DNA from: Amaurobius ferox
Taxonomy: Eukaryota; Arthropoda; Arachnida; Araneae; Amaurobiidae
Direction of reading: 5' to 3'
DNA length: 64,000 bases
Assembly (NCBI GenBank): GCA_951213105.1
Contig: OX578139.1
Location: 68,334,754 to 68,398,753, forward strand
In this document: in pieces, positions 36,411-49,388 of the stretch
Position numbering within the stretch: the first letter of the stretch is position 1
How the letters are laid out: each line of letters opens with the position of its first letter
Notes under the pieces: generated by a model
Database searches by the model: none
Told to the model about the DNA's origin: nothing
What the model saw: only the letters and a program-made list of their open reading frames with translations
Program-made: the position numbers and the translations under genes

Positions 36411-37555
36411 AAATTCAATTTTATTTAAACATCTCTAAAATGGGATACACTAAGTGTTGATATTTTTACTTCCCCTGCAATACATGGTAATGTATAGGGA
36501 AAGTATTGGAATCATACGGAAAATCAGAACTCGAGTTTTCGACGGATCTACATTTTCTAGACCTCTTGAATACGAAAAAAACTATTTTTAGCGTGACGTC
36601 TGTGTGTGTGTGTGTGTGTGTGTCTGTCTGTCTGTTTGTCTGTGCAATGTATGTATCCACTCTAACTCAAAAACTAATGGACCGAATATCATAAAATTTG
36701 GTAGGTAAGTAACTTGGGTATGACCCTGGTGCTGATTAGTTTTTGGTACGATTCGAAAAAGAGAACCCACCTTTTTTGCGAAATGGCCAGTAAAAATTTT
36801 ATGTATCCACTCTAGCTAAAATACTAATTGACCATATTTCACAAAATTTGGTAGATAAGTTACTTGTAGGATACTCTGGTGCTGATTGGATTTTGGTATT
36901 AATCGGAAAATAACAACCTGCCTTTTTTACGAAATGGCCTGCAAAAATTTCGTGTATCCACTCCAGCTAAAATACTAATTGACCAAATTTCACAAAATTT
37001 GGTAGATAAGTTACTTGTGGGATACTCTGGTGCTGATTGGATTTTGGTATTATTCGGAAAAAAATAACCTGCCCTTTTTTCGAAATAGCCCTCAAAAATC
37101 GCCAAAATCTGAAAGAAAGCTACGTATGTCCAAATATATCAATTAAATGCTTGTTTTATACGTAATTTTTGATGAGAAAAAGAATAATAACAACTCTTAC
37201 TCTAGGACTAACCGTCCTTGAGATATTTAAGATTTTTCGCATTTAGTTATGCCGTTTTTGAAAAATGTCCAATTACCAAATAAAAACAGAAATTGAATTA
37301 AAAATGCAAATTTAGTGCTATATTGTGCAATTAAACTCAATTTAATGAATTAATAAAGAAAAAAAGAAAAAATGAATTTGAGTCTGCAGGGAAAGTCATG
37401 TGCTTCCCACATCAGGTTTTTTAAACTATTACTGTATTACAGTAATTTATTATACTTGCAAACTTAAAACTTTATTTAAAAAGACAATTCTAGTTAAACT
37501 AAATGAACTTTATTCAAATGATGTTATCAGAATATAAATCGTCCGCCTCTCAATG
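36411..37555 (-). repeat. Repeat family C copy split by a HINE-like element
   Basis: 36411-36468 and 37423-37555 are the two sides of a minus-strand family C module (ctctaaaatggg ~ cattttagagatg; aaactattactgtattacag ~ attattgtagtattatgata). The HINE sits at the same position as in the copy at 30299. Confidence 0.6.
36469..37422 (-). mobile_element. HINE-like element 5
   Basis: Minus strand: starts aaaaaacctgatgtgggaag at 37422 and ends with a hairpin-like tactttccctatacattacc ... gcaggggaag at 36469. Flanks are T on both sides of the minus strand. A TGTG/TGTC run lies at 36600-36645. The interior contains three or four copies of a ~125-bp unit with aaaatttggtagataagtta, so this subfamily has amplified an internal repeat. 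Confidence 0.7.
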
Positions 37556-37588
37556 CAAAATCAATAAATATTTTATTCGTATCACTTA

Positions 37589-38910
37589 CTAGCAGTGTAC
37601 CTGTTCTTTGTACGATATATATAATATAAAGGAATTAAAACTGCAATTATGTGCAAGCTCCTATAACATTTTAAATGACATTATTATTCTAAACATTTGA
37701 TTAAAATATTTAATTTAATTATCCTAAAAATATGTATAAAAATATCTGCCCTCGCTATACAAAATAATCTTCACAGGCAGATCTGAAGGAAAAAATTCCT
37801 GATCCCGTTTGTTGTTGAAACCCAGACCGTCCGACCTACCAGAAAGGTGTAAGGTAACTGTTTGGACGGTCGGGAAGTGCCACCCAATTTAGACCGGAAC
37901 CCAGTGGGGGAGGCATCCACAGGGACCGTACCCTCCTTCCCCTACCACCAACCTCTCCGAAGGACTTTCGGACCCACATGTTTAACGTGATCGTACTCCG
38001 CATGAACACGGCGGCAGTTTTGGCAGTGGCTGGAATCGAACCCGGGCCTACCGAGTGCAACTCCAGTGTGCTAACCAATGGGCTACCGCGCCCCCTGATC
38101 CCGTTTGTAAACAAATTTAAAAAAACTATTATTTAATTACCCGAAAGAGACAGGGATTATCAAGGAAATTGAACAAATGTTGCAAAATATTGAATTTTCA
38201 CCAATTAGGTGTCATTTTCATTAATTTTGTATCATTGTATATATTCTTCAGCATTTTCATTAATTTTGTATCATTTTATCAATTCTTCAGCATTTTCATT
38301 AATTTGCCATGTTAAAAAGTCACCAAATTTGTCGTGGAACAGTTCAAGAGAGATAGTTGGACTAAGAATCTACTAATCACAAATCTACCGAACAAATCTA
38401 CCGAAACATCATTATAATACTATTATCTTTCAAAACGCAATTAATTCCATTAATTTGGTGTCATTTTTATCAATTTGGAGACTTTTTTATCAATATGGCA
38501 ACATTTTTATCAATTTCCCAACAATAAAAAAATGTTGGCGATATCCCGCAAAATCCCTCACCAAGCGTTACAGAGACGGACTGACGAAATTATTTATATT
38601 TTCGTAGATTAGAAGATTTATCCCATGTATTAGACCGTACTACAATAAATGGATTCTAAAAATGTTTCCCCAAAATAAAACAGATTGTGTAAGAATTTGA
38701 AAATATCAATAATCTCTATTCTCGTTAAACCAAAAGACCACAATGGATATAATCCAATCAAAAATGCAATTCCGATAAAAATGTATTTATATACATTTCT
38801 TTATTATTTAAATCGTATAAGATATACTGCTGTAATAACTCATTTATTTTAATTCCGTTTCTTTAATTTAAATAATTTGTTTCGTAATAATTTATGAATA
38901 ATTTTTGAAT
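37589..38910 (-). mobile_element. Helitron 4 with nested SINE and HINE-type module
   Basis: The CTAG end at 37589-37592 is followed by agcagtgtacctgttctttg, as in Helitron 2. The body resumes after the SINE with aaacaaatttaaaaaa and later with tttcgtagattagaagattt. A GTCGCC-type module (38185-38585) interrupts it. The 5' TC end is not found, so the right limit is approximate. Confidence 0.6.
37813..38093 (-). mobile_element. tRNA-derived SINE, copy 2, intact with 15-bp target-site duplication
   Basis: Direct repeats cctgatcccgtttgt at 37798-37812 and 38094-38108. On the minus strand: tRNA head with A-box-like tagcccattggttagcac and B-box ggttcgattcc, body, and tail tggtaggtcggacggtctgg ending in tttcaacaac. 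Length 281 bp. Pol III promoter boxes are visible; no protein. It is the reference copy for the family here. Confidence 0.92.
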
Positions 38911-38924
38911 AACGTATTTCGTAA

Positions 38925-39345
38925 AATAAATTATTATAGTATTGTGATGAATGGAAAAAAGTTTATGAATGAAATGCTGCTTTTATATAGAGGCGATATA
39001 TATTTCGATGACGTCATTTGAATAAAGTTAATTTGTTTTCGATGAAGTTTTCAAATATAATAAATTATTGTATTATTATGATTATTTTTAAAATATTACC
39101 GAAGACTGTATCACATTTTAGAGATGTTTAAACCAGGCAATTTATATATCAATGCCGTCATTTGAATGAAGTTCATTTTTTCGAAGAAGTTTAAAGTTTT
39201 CAAATATAATAAATTAATGTAATATTGTGATAATTTTAAAAATATTACCGAGGGATGTATCGCATTTTAGAGATGTTTACATAAAATTGAATTGAATTTG
39301 GAAAATGTTTCATAATCGACGCTTTATGCATGATTTATCGTTCTT
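38925..39345 (+). repeat. Repeat family C, 5'-truncated copy
   Basis: Three successive modules (taaattattatagtattgtg, taaattattgtattattatg, taaattaatgtaatattgtg), each followed by a tttaaaaatatt-type block and cattttagagatgttta. Contains gatgacgtcatttgaat at ~39007. It shows the uninterrupted site used by HINE-like elements 4 and 5. Ends near tgcatgatttatcgttcttg. Confidence 0.65.
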
Positions 39346-40050
39346 GTAATTATATTAATTGCGGACTGCTTATAACACTTTCATGTATTTTAGAAAAGCG
39401 TTTTCAAGTTTATATATTGTGTTTAGCTACTAAACTCATATATTGTGTTTAGCCAATAAATTCATTTAGCCGATTGTTGAAACAGAAAAAGAGTAGAACG
39501 GGTATATCTCCTGATACAATTGTAGTGTTTTCATTTAGTATATGCAAACGGGATCTGAATGTCTTATTCACAACTACAGATTCAGAGCTACGAATCTGGT
39601 GGGATATCTCTAACTTGGCAACGTTTCCTTTTTGCCAAATGGACGGAAATATCGTCAAATTGTTAAAACGACGCAAATCAATGAAATTTATTTTGTTTCG
39701 TTAGAAGAGAGTACTGAAATGATGTTTCGTTAGCATTTGTCGGTCAGTCCAACCGTCCTACTTAGTAACACATTTAGCGAATTTTTTAAATGTCACCAAA
39801 TTGATAAAAATATTTTCAAATCCATAAAAATATCTTGCAATTGATAAAATTGCTGTAAATAAATGAAATGAATTATGTTTTGCTGAAGGATAGTAATTTG
39901 ATGGTGTTTCGTCAATTTTTCGCCAAGTGGGACTATCAATTCTATCGTCCCACATGGCGATAAATTTAAAGACTTTTTAAAATGTTGCTAAATTGACGAA
40001 AACTTCGCCAAACCTTCCATAGAGATAGCATTATTTAGACGGAATTTTTT
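39346..40050. other. Mixed remnants of the GTCGCC hairpin module
   Basis: 39590-40010 carries scattered pieces such as aacttggcaacgtttc and ttcgccaagtgggac, in both orientations, related to the HINE body. No gene. Confidence 0.4.
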
Positions 40051-41378
40051 CCCACCAATTTATTTGAAGGAAATAATATCATGTCGCTTAGCAATGGATT
40101 TAAATCCATTCTTTTTATGCTGCAGATGATTTTTATTAAAGATTTTCTGATTTGAATAATGAAGATATGTATATAAAATAAATTTCATTGCCATTGCATT
40201 TTTGTCTGGCTAATATCAATTATGGTTTTCAGGTATGAACTTTATTATTATTGATATTTTCCGGATTATTGATTCAGAGATTATTTATATTTTCAAGTCA
40301 TTGTTTTATTGTGGCAAAAAATGTTGAAACTCATATATTGTACGTTGTACGAGTAATCTTCTACAAATGTACGGGTATATCGTCTAATCTACGAGAATAT
40401 AAATAGTGCAGGTATATTGGAATATATTTTGACATGTATTGACATATATTGAAATCAAGTCCTTCTGGTATGAAGGATATGGGGATTATTAATATTTTCA
40501 ATATATTACGTCATCTGTTTTATTTTGTCAAAGATTTTTGAGACTCATATTGTAATACTGGTAATCTTCTACTAACACACTGACATATCTTCTAATCTAC
40601 GACGTTATAAGTAGTACAGGTATATCTTCCTATATAATTTTATCACTTTCATTTTGGCATATATTGATAATAAGGGTAATCTTCTACTAACACTCGGACA
40701 TATTTTTAATCTTCGACATTATAAGTAGTACGGGTATAATTTTGGCATTTTCATTTTTGCATATATTGGAATCAATTACTGTCTTCAGCTTTAAAGATTA
40801 CGGGTTTATTGATATTTTCAATTTATGCATGCAATCTACTAATACAGGATATATTTTCTAATATTCGCCTGCATAAGTAGTACGGGTCCCATACAATACG
40901 CTATTATTTTGCATATATTGATTCAATTCCATACTTTTTATAAATTTGCTTACAAAAAAGGCCAGGATATTTTATTCTTCAGATCTACCCCTGAAGATAA
41001 TTTTGAATAACGAGAACAGCCATTCCTTAACTTCTTTTTAGGAGCATTATGTTAAATATTTTAGCAGAATATTTTGATTAAAAATACAATTTTAACGCTT
41101 TTATTTTGCATATATGAATTAAATTCCATATTTTTTGTAAATTTTCTTACAAATGGGGCCAAAACGTTTTATTCTTCAGAGCTACCCGTGAAGATCATTT
41201 TGTATAGCGAGAACAGAGATTCTTAAACTTCATTTCAGGAGCATTAAATTAAATATTTTAACAGAAAATTTTGATTAAAAATGTCATTTAGTATTCTATA
41301 GGAATTTTCACATGATTGTGAAATTTAAGTTCCTTTATATTATATACCACGTAACGAACAACGGGTATGCTGCTATTA
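40051..41378 (+). mobile_element. Helitron 5 (plus strand, internally repetitive)
   Basis: The body is the reverse complement of Helitrons 1 and 2. The block gtaatcttctacta...ctaatctacga...gtagtacgggtat occurs three or four times in tandem (40360-40920). The end is aacaacgggtatgctgctat with TTAG near 41378, similar to the CTAG end plus a small insertion. The start is decayed. Confidence 0.6.
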
Positions 41379-42084
41379 GTTAATATGAAAAGTTTACCTT
41401 TTCGCTTTTTGGAGTACTGTTGGCTATCTTTAGACATCCTTCTTTAAAAGCACCTTTTCAGCGCATATTCAAACACCAGACATTTTAGCGAGAGACTATT
41501 AGCATCTTTTTTGAACTGTTATTTCACAGGAACTGTGTCAAGAGAGTTGGAACACATTTTACTTGCTTTTACCACCACAAATTTATCGATAGTGTGAGGA
41601 GACATTTTTACGTGCTTATACCGCAGCAAATCTATCAAGAATTCTCTTAGGAGCACATTTTACATGCCAATTCAACAGCAAAATGTATCAAGTGTCATGA
41701 ACCTTCCTTGATGCACAGAGGTAACTTTGATTTCCCTCCTTGGCTCTCATTGGTTCCTTCGTATCTGTTTGCCATATTACTCCGCTCATCTGGGCGTAGT
41801 CCACATTGGCTTTGATTGGTTAATTTGTAATGCCCACGGGCACGCTTGCGTCCATCGTTGTATCTGTCATGTTGTCCTGCTTCATTTATTACGCGTAAAT
41901 GAATTGTCTACATTGTCCGCCCATTGTAAAATTAGGCGTTCCTTTGTCGCTGAACAATATCTGGAATATGAAACGTTTTTTATGCAACTGTATCACTACA
42001 GCCGTACTTTATTTTGACGCAAGTCACGTGATGCCTTCATATAATATGGATGTAAATATTATTTCAATTTTTATTTAAAACACT
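41379..42084. other. Unassigned DNA with a less AT-rich island
   Basis: 41720-42020 is clearly less AT-rich and holds two attggtt (inverted CCAAT) motifs near 41748 and 41815. No recognisable protein; the 96-codon plus frame is unsupported. Confidence 0.35.
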
Positions 42085-42402
42085 ACTTAACATATTTTGA
42101 TGAATTTTTTTTACACATTTTACGTGATAGTTAGAATATTTCCTGAAATTATCGAAGCAATTTGTGAATTTTAACTCCGCTTTAAAATGTTCATTTTTTA
42201 AACCCAGGTAAAATTCAAAATAAGTTGGGTGATATTATTCATTTTCATTTCCATATGTTCCACAGACCGTCTCAACGACATACTAAAATTTCATTTTGAT
42301 AAAGGCATTTTTACGGCAGTTATGTTGGGAACGGACAGACAGACAGACGGAATGAACAATGTCATAAACACTTTTCAATTATTTTATAAAGTGTTAAAAA
42401 TA
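42085..42402 (-). repeat. Repeat family C, minus-strand copy
   Basis: Starts at 42402 with aacactttataaaataattg and gaaaagtg, followed by (CTGT)n and ataactgccgtaaaaatg, matching 29301-29420. It fades near 42085. Confidence 0.6.
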
Positions 42403-43321
42403 GAAAATCGTTTTGGAAACACTTGGATTTTCATCTTCAGTGTGATAAAAGCTAAATGTTAAGTGCAAATTAATTAACAGCAAAAATGTTAAACACATCA
42501 GTGATGGCGTCATCCACTGGTTCGAAGGAGAAGCAAATTGAAAAATAAAGACGTACAGTAAATAAAATGTGATCAGGGGTCTAGATAAAAAAAAATAAGA
42601 AAATAAGATATATGATTCTTCAAGCCATTTTCATTAAAAATTAAGGTATTTTATTTTAGTTTTTGCTGGCCGTACCTTGTTTGTATTTATCGAGAACTCA
42701 GACAGTCCTGCTCACTCGATTGTATGGAGCAGTTGAATGAACGGCCGGTTGTTTACAATTAAAGTAATTCCTTGTTTACCTTGTTTATTTTCTCTTTTAC
42801 TACGCTAGATGATGGCACCACTGCTTTACTTCAATAATTTTGCTGCGTGGCGTTCTCATTTGACGTTAAGCTCATGACGTTGTTCGCACTGAAAAATAAT
42901 TATGCTAAATTTTATTTAATGTGTATGGTTTCTGTAATGAATACAGACATTAGATTTTATAACTTCCAAGTACTTTTTCGAAGAAAGCAGGTATCTGCTA
43001 ATTAAACGACTGGTCCCCCAAGGCATTGTGACTAAGACTTCAAAGAAGCATAAGAAAGATGTGTTCTCGGCAGTAGCTGCCTCATCTATTGTAATATTAT
43101 ATTTTGTTTTGCATAAAATCAATGAGTGTCTCGTTAACGAATCAAACACATTATAGTTCATTTTTGTAAAAAATGTACATACAGGTGGGTAATGGATATA
43201 TGCATACATTTCATTAGGAATAAGTTTAATGTAACAAATATAGACAACACTAGAGGGAATAAAATATATTTGAGACTGCAAGGAAAGTGATGCACTGTTC
43301 ACGCAATACTATTTTACTAAA

Positions 43322-43323
<2 letters not shown>
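42403..43323. other. Unassigned DNA
   Basis: Mostly unassigned. 43262-43300 (actgcaaggaaagtgatgca) is a remnant of a HINE 5' end. The 128-codon minus frame at 42916-43302 has no recognisable domain and overlaps that remnant. Confidence 0.4.

Positions 43324-43397
<74 letters not shown>
43324..43397. repeat. (TA)n microsatellite
   Basis: Pure TA tract at the 3' end of the PLE fragment that follows. Confidence 0.95.
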
Positions 43398-43403
<6 letters not shown>

Positions 43404-43410
43404 TATGTAA

Positions 43411-43740
43411 TAATAAAAAAAAAATTCAAGTAATATTAACATCACCATAGAAGCAAATTCACGGCCATATTACCGATAAGAGAAGAGAACAGCATCAGCC
43501 CAAATTCGATTCGATGATTAGTCAGAGTTAAATTCCTCCTCAGGTCTGAGTATTTAACTCTAACCAACCCAAACACATGCCTATTTCAGATAGAGCAATA
43601 GTACATTACTATAAATACTCCAACCCAGACTACAGGCATCAAAAAATGAAAAAATGAAAATAGGATACTTTAAGAAAATTTGTATTACCATGCGGCATGA
43701 ACCCTTCTTCTTTCACCACGTGTATACAGGATCAACCTCA
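43411..43740 (-). mobile_element. PLE 3' fragment F between two (TA)n tracts
   Basis: 330 bp closely matching the 3' untranslated region of copy D at 6517-6835 (accatgcggcatgaaccctt and catcaccatagaagcaaa are shared). It is 5'-truncated, non-coding, and has (TA)n on both sides, as expected for insertion into a microsatellite. Confidence 0.8.
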
Positions 43741-43743
43741 AAT

Positions 43744-43745
43744 AC

Positions 43746-43795
<50 letters not shown>

Positions 43796-43806
43796 GTATA
43801 TATATA
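43744..43806. repeat. (TA)n microsatellite
   Basis: TA tract with two tatatg interruptions at the truncated 5' side of fragment F. Confidence 0.9.
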
Positions 43807-44609
43807 CTTTGTTTCCTCTGAATTTATAAATACAGAATTTAAAATAATTCACCTAGTCGAAATGGTACAAAAACTTTCTTTCAGAGAAACGATTGATGAT
43901 TGTAAATTGTCAAAACTTCTAAAAAGCGGAAATTCAAAAAGTAAGGACTTTGACAAAAAAAATAGAAGTCATTTGACATATTAACCTTCAACTTTACTCA
44001 TTCATCATAAAATTTTAAGGGCTGTTGAAAAATAAAAAATAAGCTTTCGATAAAAATGGGAATTGTGGTAATATTTTGCAAATAATCGCATAAAACGTTA
44101 ACTTTTTTTGTGTTATTCGATAGAATGTTACCTTTTATTTATTCCGACATTTTTTATCCACTTCCAGCTATTTCATAGAAAATTTATGCTGAATAAAACA
44201 TTTTGCCCTTTTAAGATAAAATATGACTTGTCATAATTCATAGTGAAAGAATGAGCTTAAATTGATCGTTAATACGTTGGAGTTAATTTTAAAAATGCTT
44301 CTGGCAGAAACATCATTATTTTATTTGCTTTTTTTTAAAGCTAATTTGTGTTTAAAGAGAAAATTGAAATACGATTTAATGCTCATAGCTAGCTGAATAA
44401 TTTATTTTTATTCAAAGTTTAAAATAATGCAGAATTGTATATTGGTAATATTCCGATACATTGTAACAATCTTTTCTGGAATATCAGCAAATTGTAAAGT
44501 AGTTCTAGTGATTTATTTTCCTGATTGAAATGGTTTTAACTAGGTAGCATTTTAACTAGATAGTATATAAATTTAAATTTCTGGTTTCAGTTGATAGATA
44601 GTTTGAAAC
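43807..44609. other. Unassigned DNA
   Basis: AT-rich; nothing recognised. Confidence 0.4.
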
Positions 44610-44775
44610 GATAGGCAAATTACGATAGATAAATTACGATATATACATTACGATAGATAAATTGCTATGTATACATTACGATATTCAAATTACGATGTAT
44701 GTATTACGATAGATAAATTGCGATGGATATATTACGATAGATAAATTGCGGTGGCTATATTGCGATGGATAAATT
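44610..44775. repeat. Degenerate 13-14 bp tandem repeat (attacgatagataa)
   Basis: About eleven units alternating attacgatagataa and attgcgatggatat types. Purely repetitive. Confidence 0.8.
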
Positions 44776-46402
44776 ACCTCTAATACCGCATAGAATTTGG
44801 AAATGATTATACAGTGTGTTATAAAAATATTGCACGACTGAATCTCATTTGAATGATTGGTTGTAGACTGATAGTTCGAAATTAATAAATGCTTTAATTG
44901 ACACAGACTATTATTGTATACAAATTTCGGTATGTATAAAAGAGGTCAAAATGTAACTTTTTATACAGGCAGTCCTAAATTCTTTTTCAGTTTTAAAAGT
45001 ATTTTCTATAGCCCTTTTTGTCAGTCGAAAAAATATCCCATTATTCAAATTATCCGAATAACTTTGATAAGTTTTTGACGAATAATAAGGGACTGTATGA
45101 AACTTATGATAAAGAATAGTAAGTATGTTTAAATAGTAAGTATGTTATAAAGAATAGAAAGTTTTCGAATGGAAAATTTATGTAACGAAATTCAATTAAT
45201 GTACCACTCCTAAAATCTTTGTTTTAGCCGTCTCTTTAGTTCCGTTCAAAGGGTATTGTTTTTTCTACTGTTAATTTTGCATTTCAGAGAACAAGGTTTT
45301 TTTTTTCAAAAGATCTTTAAATACGTAACGATTTACTAATTGGAACTTCCTTTGTAGAGTGTTAATATAAAAAGTTAAATTTTGCACTTTTTTTACTATA
45401 ACGTGCCACATCACGAAAACTTTTGTAATCTGAAAGTCAATCTTATTTGAAATATTACTTAAATAAGAACCATTGGTATGCTATAAATCATTCAACAGGC
45501 AATCGTGCAAACTTTATGAAACATCTTTTACGTTTTTTTTTTTTTGTAAAACCCTTAAACACCCCAATCATTTTTTAAAGGAAATATCAATGAGTGTACA
45601 CGTTAGGTCTATCCATAGGTAAGTGACCATTAGCTAGCGAATAAAACTTATTGCAGAGCCCTTACTGGAAAATTAAAAAAAATAGGATAAATAATTCGGC
45701 AACAAAGTGGGATAAACGAAAAAACTGAAATATAAAGTTTTGCTGTGTTATATTATTAGCATGTATAGACACCAGGGACGTACGAAACGTATATAGAAGA
45801 CATCATTTCTTGTTATACGATATTGAATCACATGTAACACGGTGGCACTGCAATGCTCGTTAAAGTATGCGAAAATATTCTTTCTCAGAATAAAATGTGC
45901 ATTATTGTTGACGAAGACATTTGGAAATTGCTTAACATTGGACTCATGTGCATGTAAAGTGTTCTTTATTTTAACAGTCTTGAATAGGACAACCATGTCG
46001 CCAATAAATTTATTGGCTCAAATATATGCCTTCTATAACAGTTTTATTAGACATTCCTACTAACTAGATAATGTTCCACAATATTGTAATTATCTTTAAC
46101 GTCTACGGCGTTATCTTTAATGTCTACCATTTTGATGCCGAATATATTTTCTTAAATGGAATCATCTTTATTTGATCGGACGTGGACAGTTTACTATAGA
46201 CAGAGCTAATGTGTACACTCATGGACCTTTCCTAACAAAGTTGTTGAAGTACTTAAGGACTTCCTAGGAACCTTGTTTTTGTTATATTGTGTTTAAAATA
46301 GAAGTATGTTTGTAAAGCTTCGGTATGTATTGCATGTAACAAAGATTGCAAAATTTTTAATGTTCAGGTAATTTGTTCCGACAAAAGTACTAAAAAAAGT
46401 CC
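44776..46402. other. 1.6 kb unassigned DNA
   Basis: AT-rich. The overlapping frames on both strands at 45748-46063 have no recognisable domain. Confidence 0.4.
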
Positions 46403-46431
46403 AAATATAATTATATATATGTATATATATA

Positions 46432-46800
46432 TAGGAAAATCATTCTCATACAATGTTATGCAAAATAAAAAAAAATCATCCTTTTATGACCAAAATTGAC
46501 CGACTTATAGCTGTTTAAAGTTGGAGCACTTTTTCTGCTGAGAAATGGTCAATACGGTCCCTGATTCGTTAGTTGTCTGGAGAAATGGTCAATACGGTCC
46601 CTGATTGGTTGGTCGCCTGGAGAAATGGTCAATACGGTCCTGATTGGTTGGTTGCCTGAAACAGGACATTTTTATGCGTGGAAACGCGACTTCAGTCACT
46701 TAAGTCATAAAGTTTAATGCTTCATAATTCGGTGAATTTTGGTCGTAAAAGGAAGACTTTTTTTTATTTTGCATGGAATTGTACGAGGATGATTTTCCTA
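46432..46800. mobile_element. MITE with ~70-bp terminal inverted repeats
   Basis: The left end taggaaaatcattctcatac runs to ~46503; the right end (gtacgaggatgattttccta, ending 46800) is its reverse complement over ~70 bp, with about 85-90% identity by eye. A possible 10-bp target duplication aaatataatt lies at 46403-46412 and 46800-46809, but the left copy is separated from the TIR by a TA run. Long TIRs with a 9-10 bp duplication would suggest the Mutator (MULE) superfamily. No transposase. Confidence 0.7.
46541..46659. repeat. Three tandem 40-bp units inside the MITE
   Basis: Units start at 46541, 46581 and 46621 with agaaatggtcaatacggtcc, followed by ctgattggttggt. Nearly identical. Confidence 0.9.
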
Positions 46801-47002
46801 AATATAATTGGTAGGACCGGGGACCGTATAAAAATTTATATTTCGAATTTTTTTCAGAAATGTATTCATTAATTTAAACTGCTTCTAGGATAATAGATTT
46901 TTAAATTTAAAATATTTTTACAATTGTAAGTATATCTCTGTGACTAACGGTTGAGGAAATACCAGTTGGGCACCGATAGCACTGGGCACCCTGAATATAT
47001 AT

Positions 47003-47016
47003 AACAATATACACAC

Positions 47017-47055
<39 letters not shown>

Positions 47056-47069
47056 CGTGTATATATTGT
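47003..47069. repeat. Compound microsatellite forming a large palindrome
   Basis: aacaatatacacaca, then TA, then (TG)n and tgtatatattgtt. The two ends are complementary. Confidence 0.8.
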
Positions 47070-49210
47070 TCTTACTCTTTTGTTTCGTTGCAGTACCACG
47101 CTGCTATGCTTTGTAAACGTAAAGGCGTTAGATATTGGTATAATCCTGCTCCTAGTGCAGCAATCAACACTGGAGAAACATTTTTGTTCTTAAAGCTCAT
47201 CGACATGCGAGTATCCGTTAAGGTTACCGTGGACGTACAAAAAGTCAAAATATGATCAAAATTAGTAATTTTAGATTTTTACATATTAAAATACCCAAAT
47301 TTATGATTTTCAAGTTTTCCGATTCCGATATGTTTACTTATGAAAATCGGGTTTTAAGTTTTGTTTACAAATGCTTTTATAAGGTATTTTTTTCAGATTT
47401 TAGTAATCTTTTTCTCAAAATTAGATTCTGTGCTTCCACTGTTCATACAAAATGCCCCGTGCGCATTAATTTTTTATGCGATCGGAAAATTTGCTGCGCA
47501 TATTTATAGTGATATTTTGAATAAAATTCAGTAGGGGTTGCAAAAGGAATACGCATTTACTATATATTAAATAATATATGGGATATTTGGTATAATAATA
47601 AAGCTCTAGACACAATATATTTTTCTCTTTATTTAATTACTCCCTGTTGAAGTTCATTCTAACTTTTATTTACCATGCTGTTATAATAGTAAGAAAACAT
47701 TCTGAAGATATCTACAAATATAATGCGCATAGAGCATTTGTCGTTTTACATTAAAAGGGACATAATTAGTAATAAAAAAAATTATATATGAAAAAGTAAC
47801 TGACATATAAGCTAAATAATTTCATATCTTATATATGCCTCATATACACTCAAAGTTAATTCCAAATTGATGCTGCTAAATTGGAAAAACTTGTTTTAAA
47901 TGTCCTGCGTCTCCTTATATGCATTAGAAAATCGTTATTTGCTATTTTATTTTTATTTTTCTTATTATTTTCGTCAAAGAAATAAATATGTAATAAATAA
48001 TGCGCAAGTAGGTCCGCTGAGAACAAACAGTGAAATTTCCTTTATAACGAAATTTTAGCAAAACTCAGTGGTAACTAGCGAAGGCAGTCATGTCAAGCAG
48101 TTAGATTTTAATGTGTAGAAGATTGAACCCCGACTTCACGAAGTTTAAGAATGGGGCACAATATGGCTTGAAACCATGTAGTAAAGTTAACAGGGGTGCA
48201 ATTGTCTGTGATGTGTCTTGATCTAGTATTAGGATCCTTGAAAGTGCAGAAACAAGGTTCAACAGTGTTGATGATAAGAGTCATGACCACTGTTAGCAGG
48301 TATGGTGATGAGTGGAAAAACCCGACAAAAAAAATTCTAATATATATTTTACCTGGGTTTTATAGGAACACGAGTAATATATATTTCTAAGGATTTTCGT
48401 AGTAGTTAGCTTGAAATAACTACGATAGAGGGGGTTCGCTAGAAGTGTAATAAAATATATAAATACAATAATAAGATAATAAAGTAATAAAAACTATAAA
48501 GAAATAAAATAAAAAAATAATAAAAACTATAGGAGGGATCGTTAGAAGTGTGAGATGAACATTTGTCCAATTTTCGTTGCATTAAAAGAAAACAAAATAT
48601 TAATTATAGTGAAATGCCTTTAAAGTGAATTCACGGAAAAATAAAGTTTTTTTTAAAGAAATTCATGACAAATCTTTAGATTCACAAACTTTCTCAAATT
48701 CGCCAAGCGTCGCAATGATGAAGAACATTTTGCCAAACTTGTTGACAAATTAGTCGTCAAGATCAAGCTATCCGTATTTCACGATTGGTTCCTGTACATC
48801 GTGCTTTTCTGATTGGACAGTATTAAGGCTGAGAAAGAGATATTGGGTAATTTCAAAATTATGGAATTTTAAGATGAAATATGTGGTAGATTATCAAGAG
48901 TGGAAAAATGGAACGTTTTTATTTTTTAATGAAATGAACGAAAATCCTGAATTTATTAGAATACCAGATTTTAACCCATGTAGAGAAGGAGATAAAACTC
49001 ATATGGATCAAAAGCTTGAAAATAGCACAATGTTTTGAGAATTATATACAGGTATAGCTAATGTTATTAATTCCACTTGCTTATTTCACTCAACAGGAAT
49101 GTATAGTCTTTAATATATGTACTTTTGATTATTTTTAATTTATTTGCAGAAGTTACAAGTAGTTTTCCTAGCTGGAGTACAGAGTATAGGAAGATAAAAT
49201 AAAATTGAAA
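47070..49210. other. 2.1 kb unassigned DNA
   Basis: Two short plus-strand frames (47037-47255, 47252-47509) and others carry no recognisable domain. 48690-48770 contains gccaagcgtcgcaatgatg, a weak relative of the HINE GTCGCC module. Confidence 0.4.
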
Positions 49211-49388
49211 GGTAAAATAAGTTTGAATAAGTATAAATATTCTTTATTGTTTGAGTTCTAGTTTGAGTTCTAGTTAAAATAAGTTTGAATAAGTATAAAT
49301 ATTCTTTATTGTTTGAGTTCTAGTTTGAGTTCTAGGTAAAATAAGTTTGAATAAGTATAAATATTCTTTATTGTTTGAGTTCTAGTTT
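49211..49388. repeat. Three tandem 62-bp units
   Basis: Units begin at ~49214, 49276 and 49338 with aaaataagtttgaataagta and end tgagttctagtttgagttct. Almost identical; each holds an internal tgagttctagttt doublet. Confidence 0.9.

Noticed and set aside
42916..43302. A 128-codon minus-strand gene.
   Set aside because: No recognisable domain; it overlaps a HINE remnant, so chance is likelier.
45748..46063. Overlapping opposite-strand frames as a gene pair.
   Set aside because: No domains, no promoter or splice evidence; expected by chance at this length.
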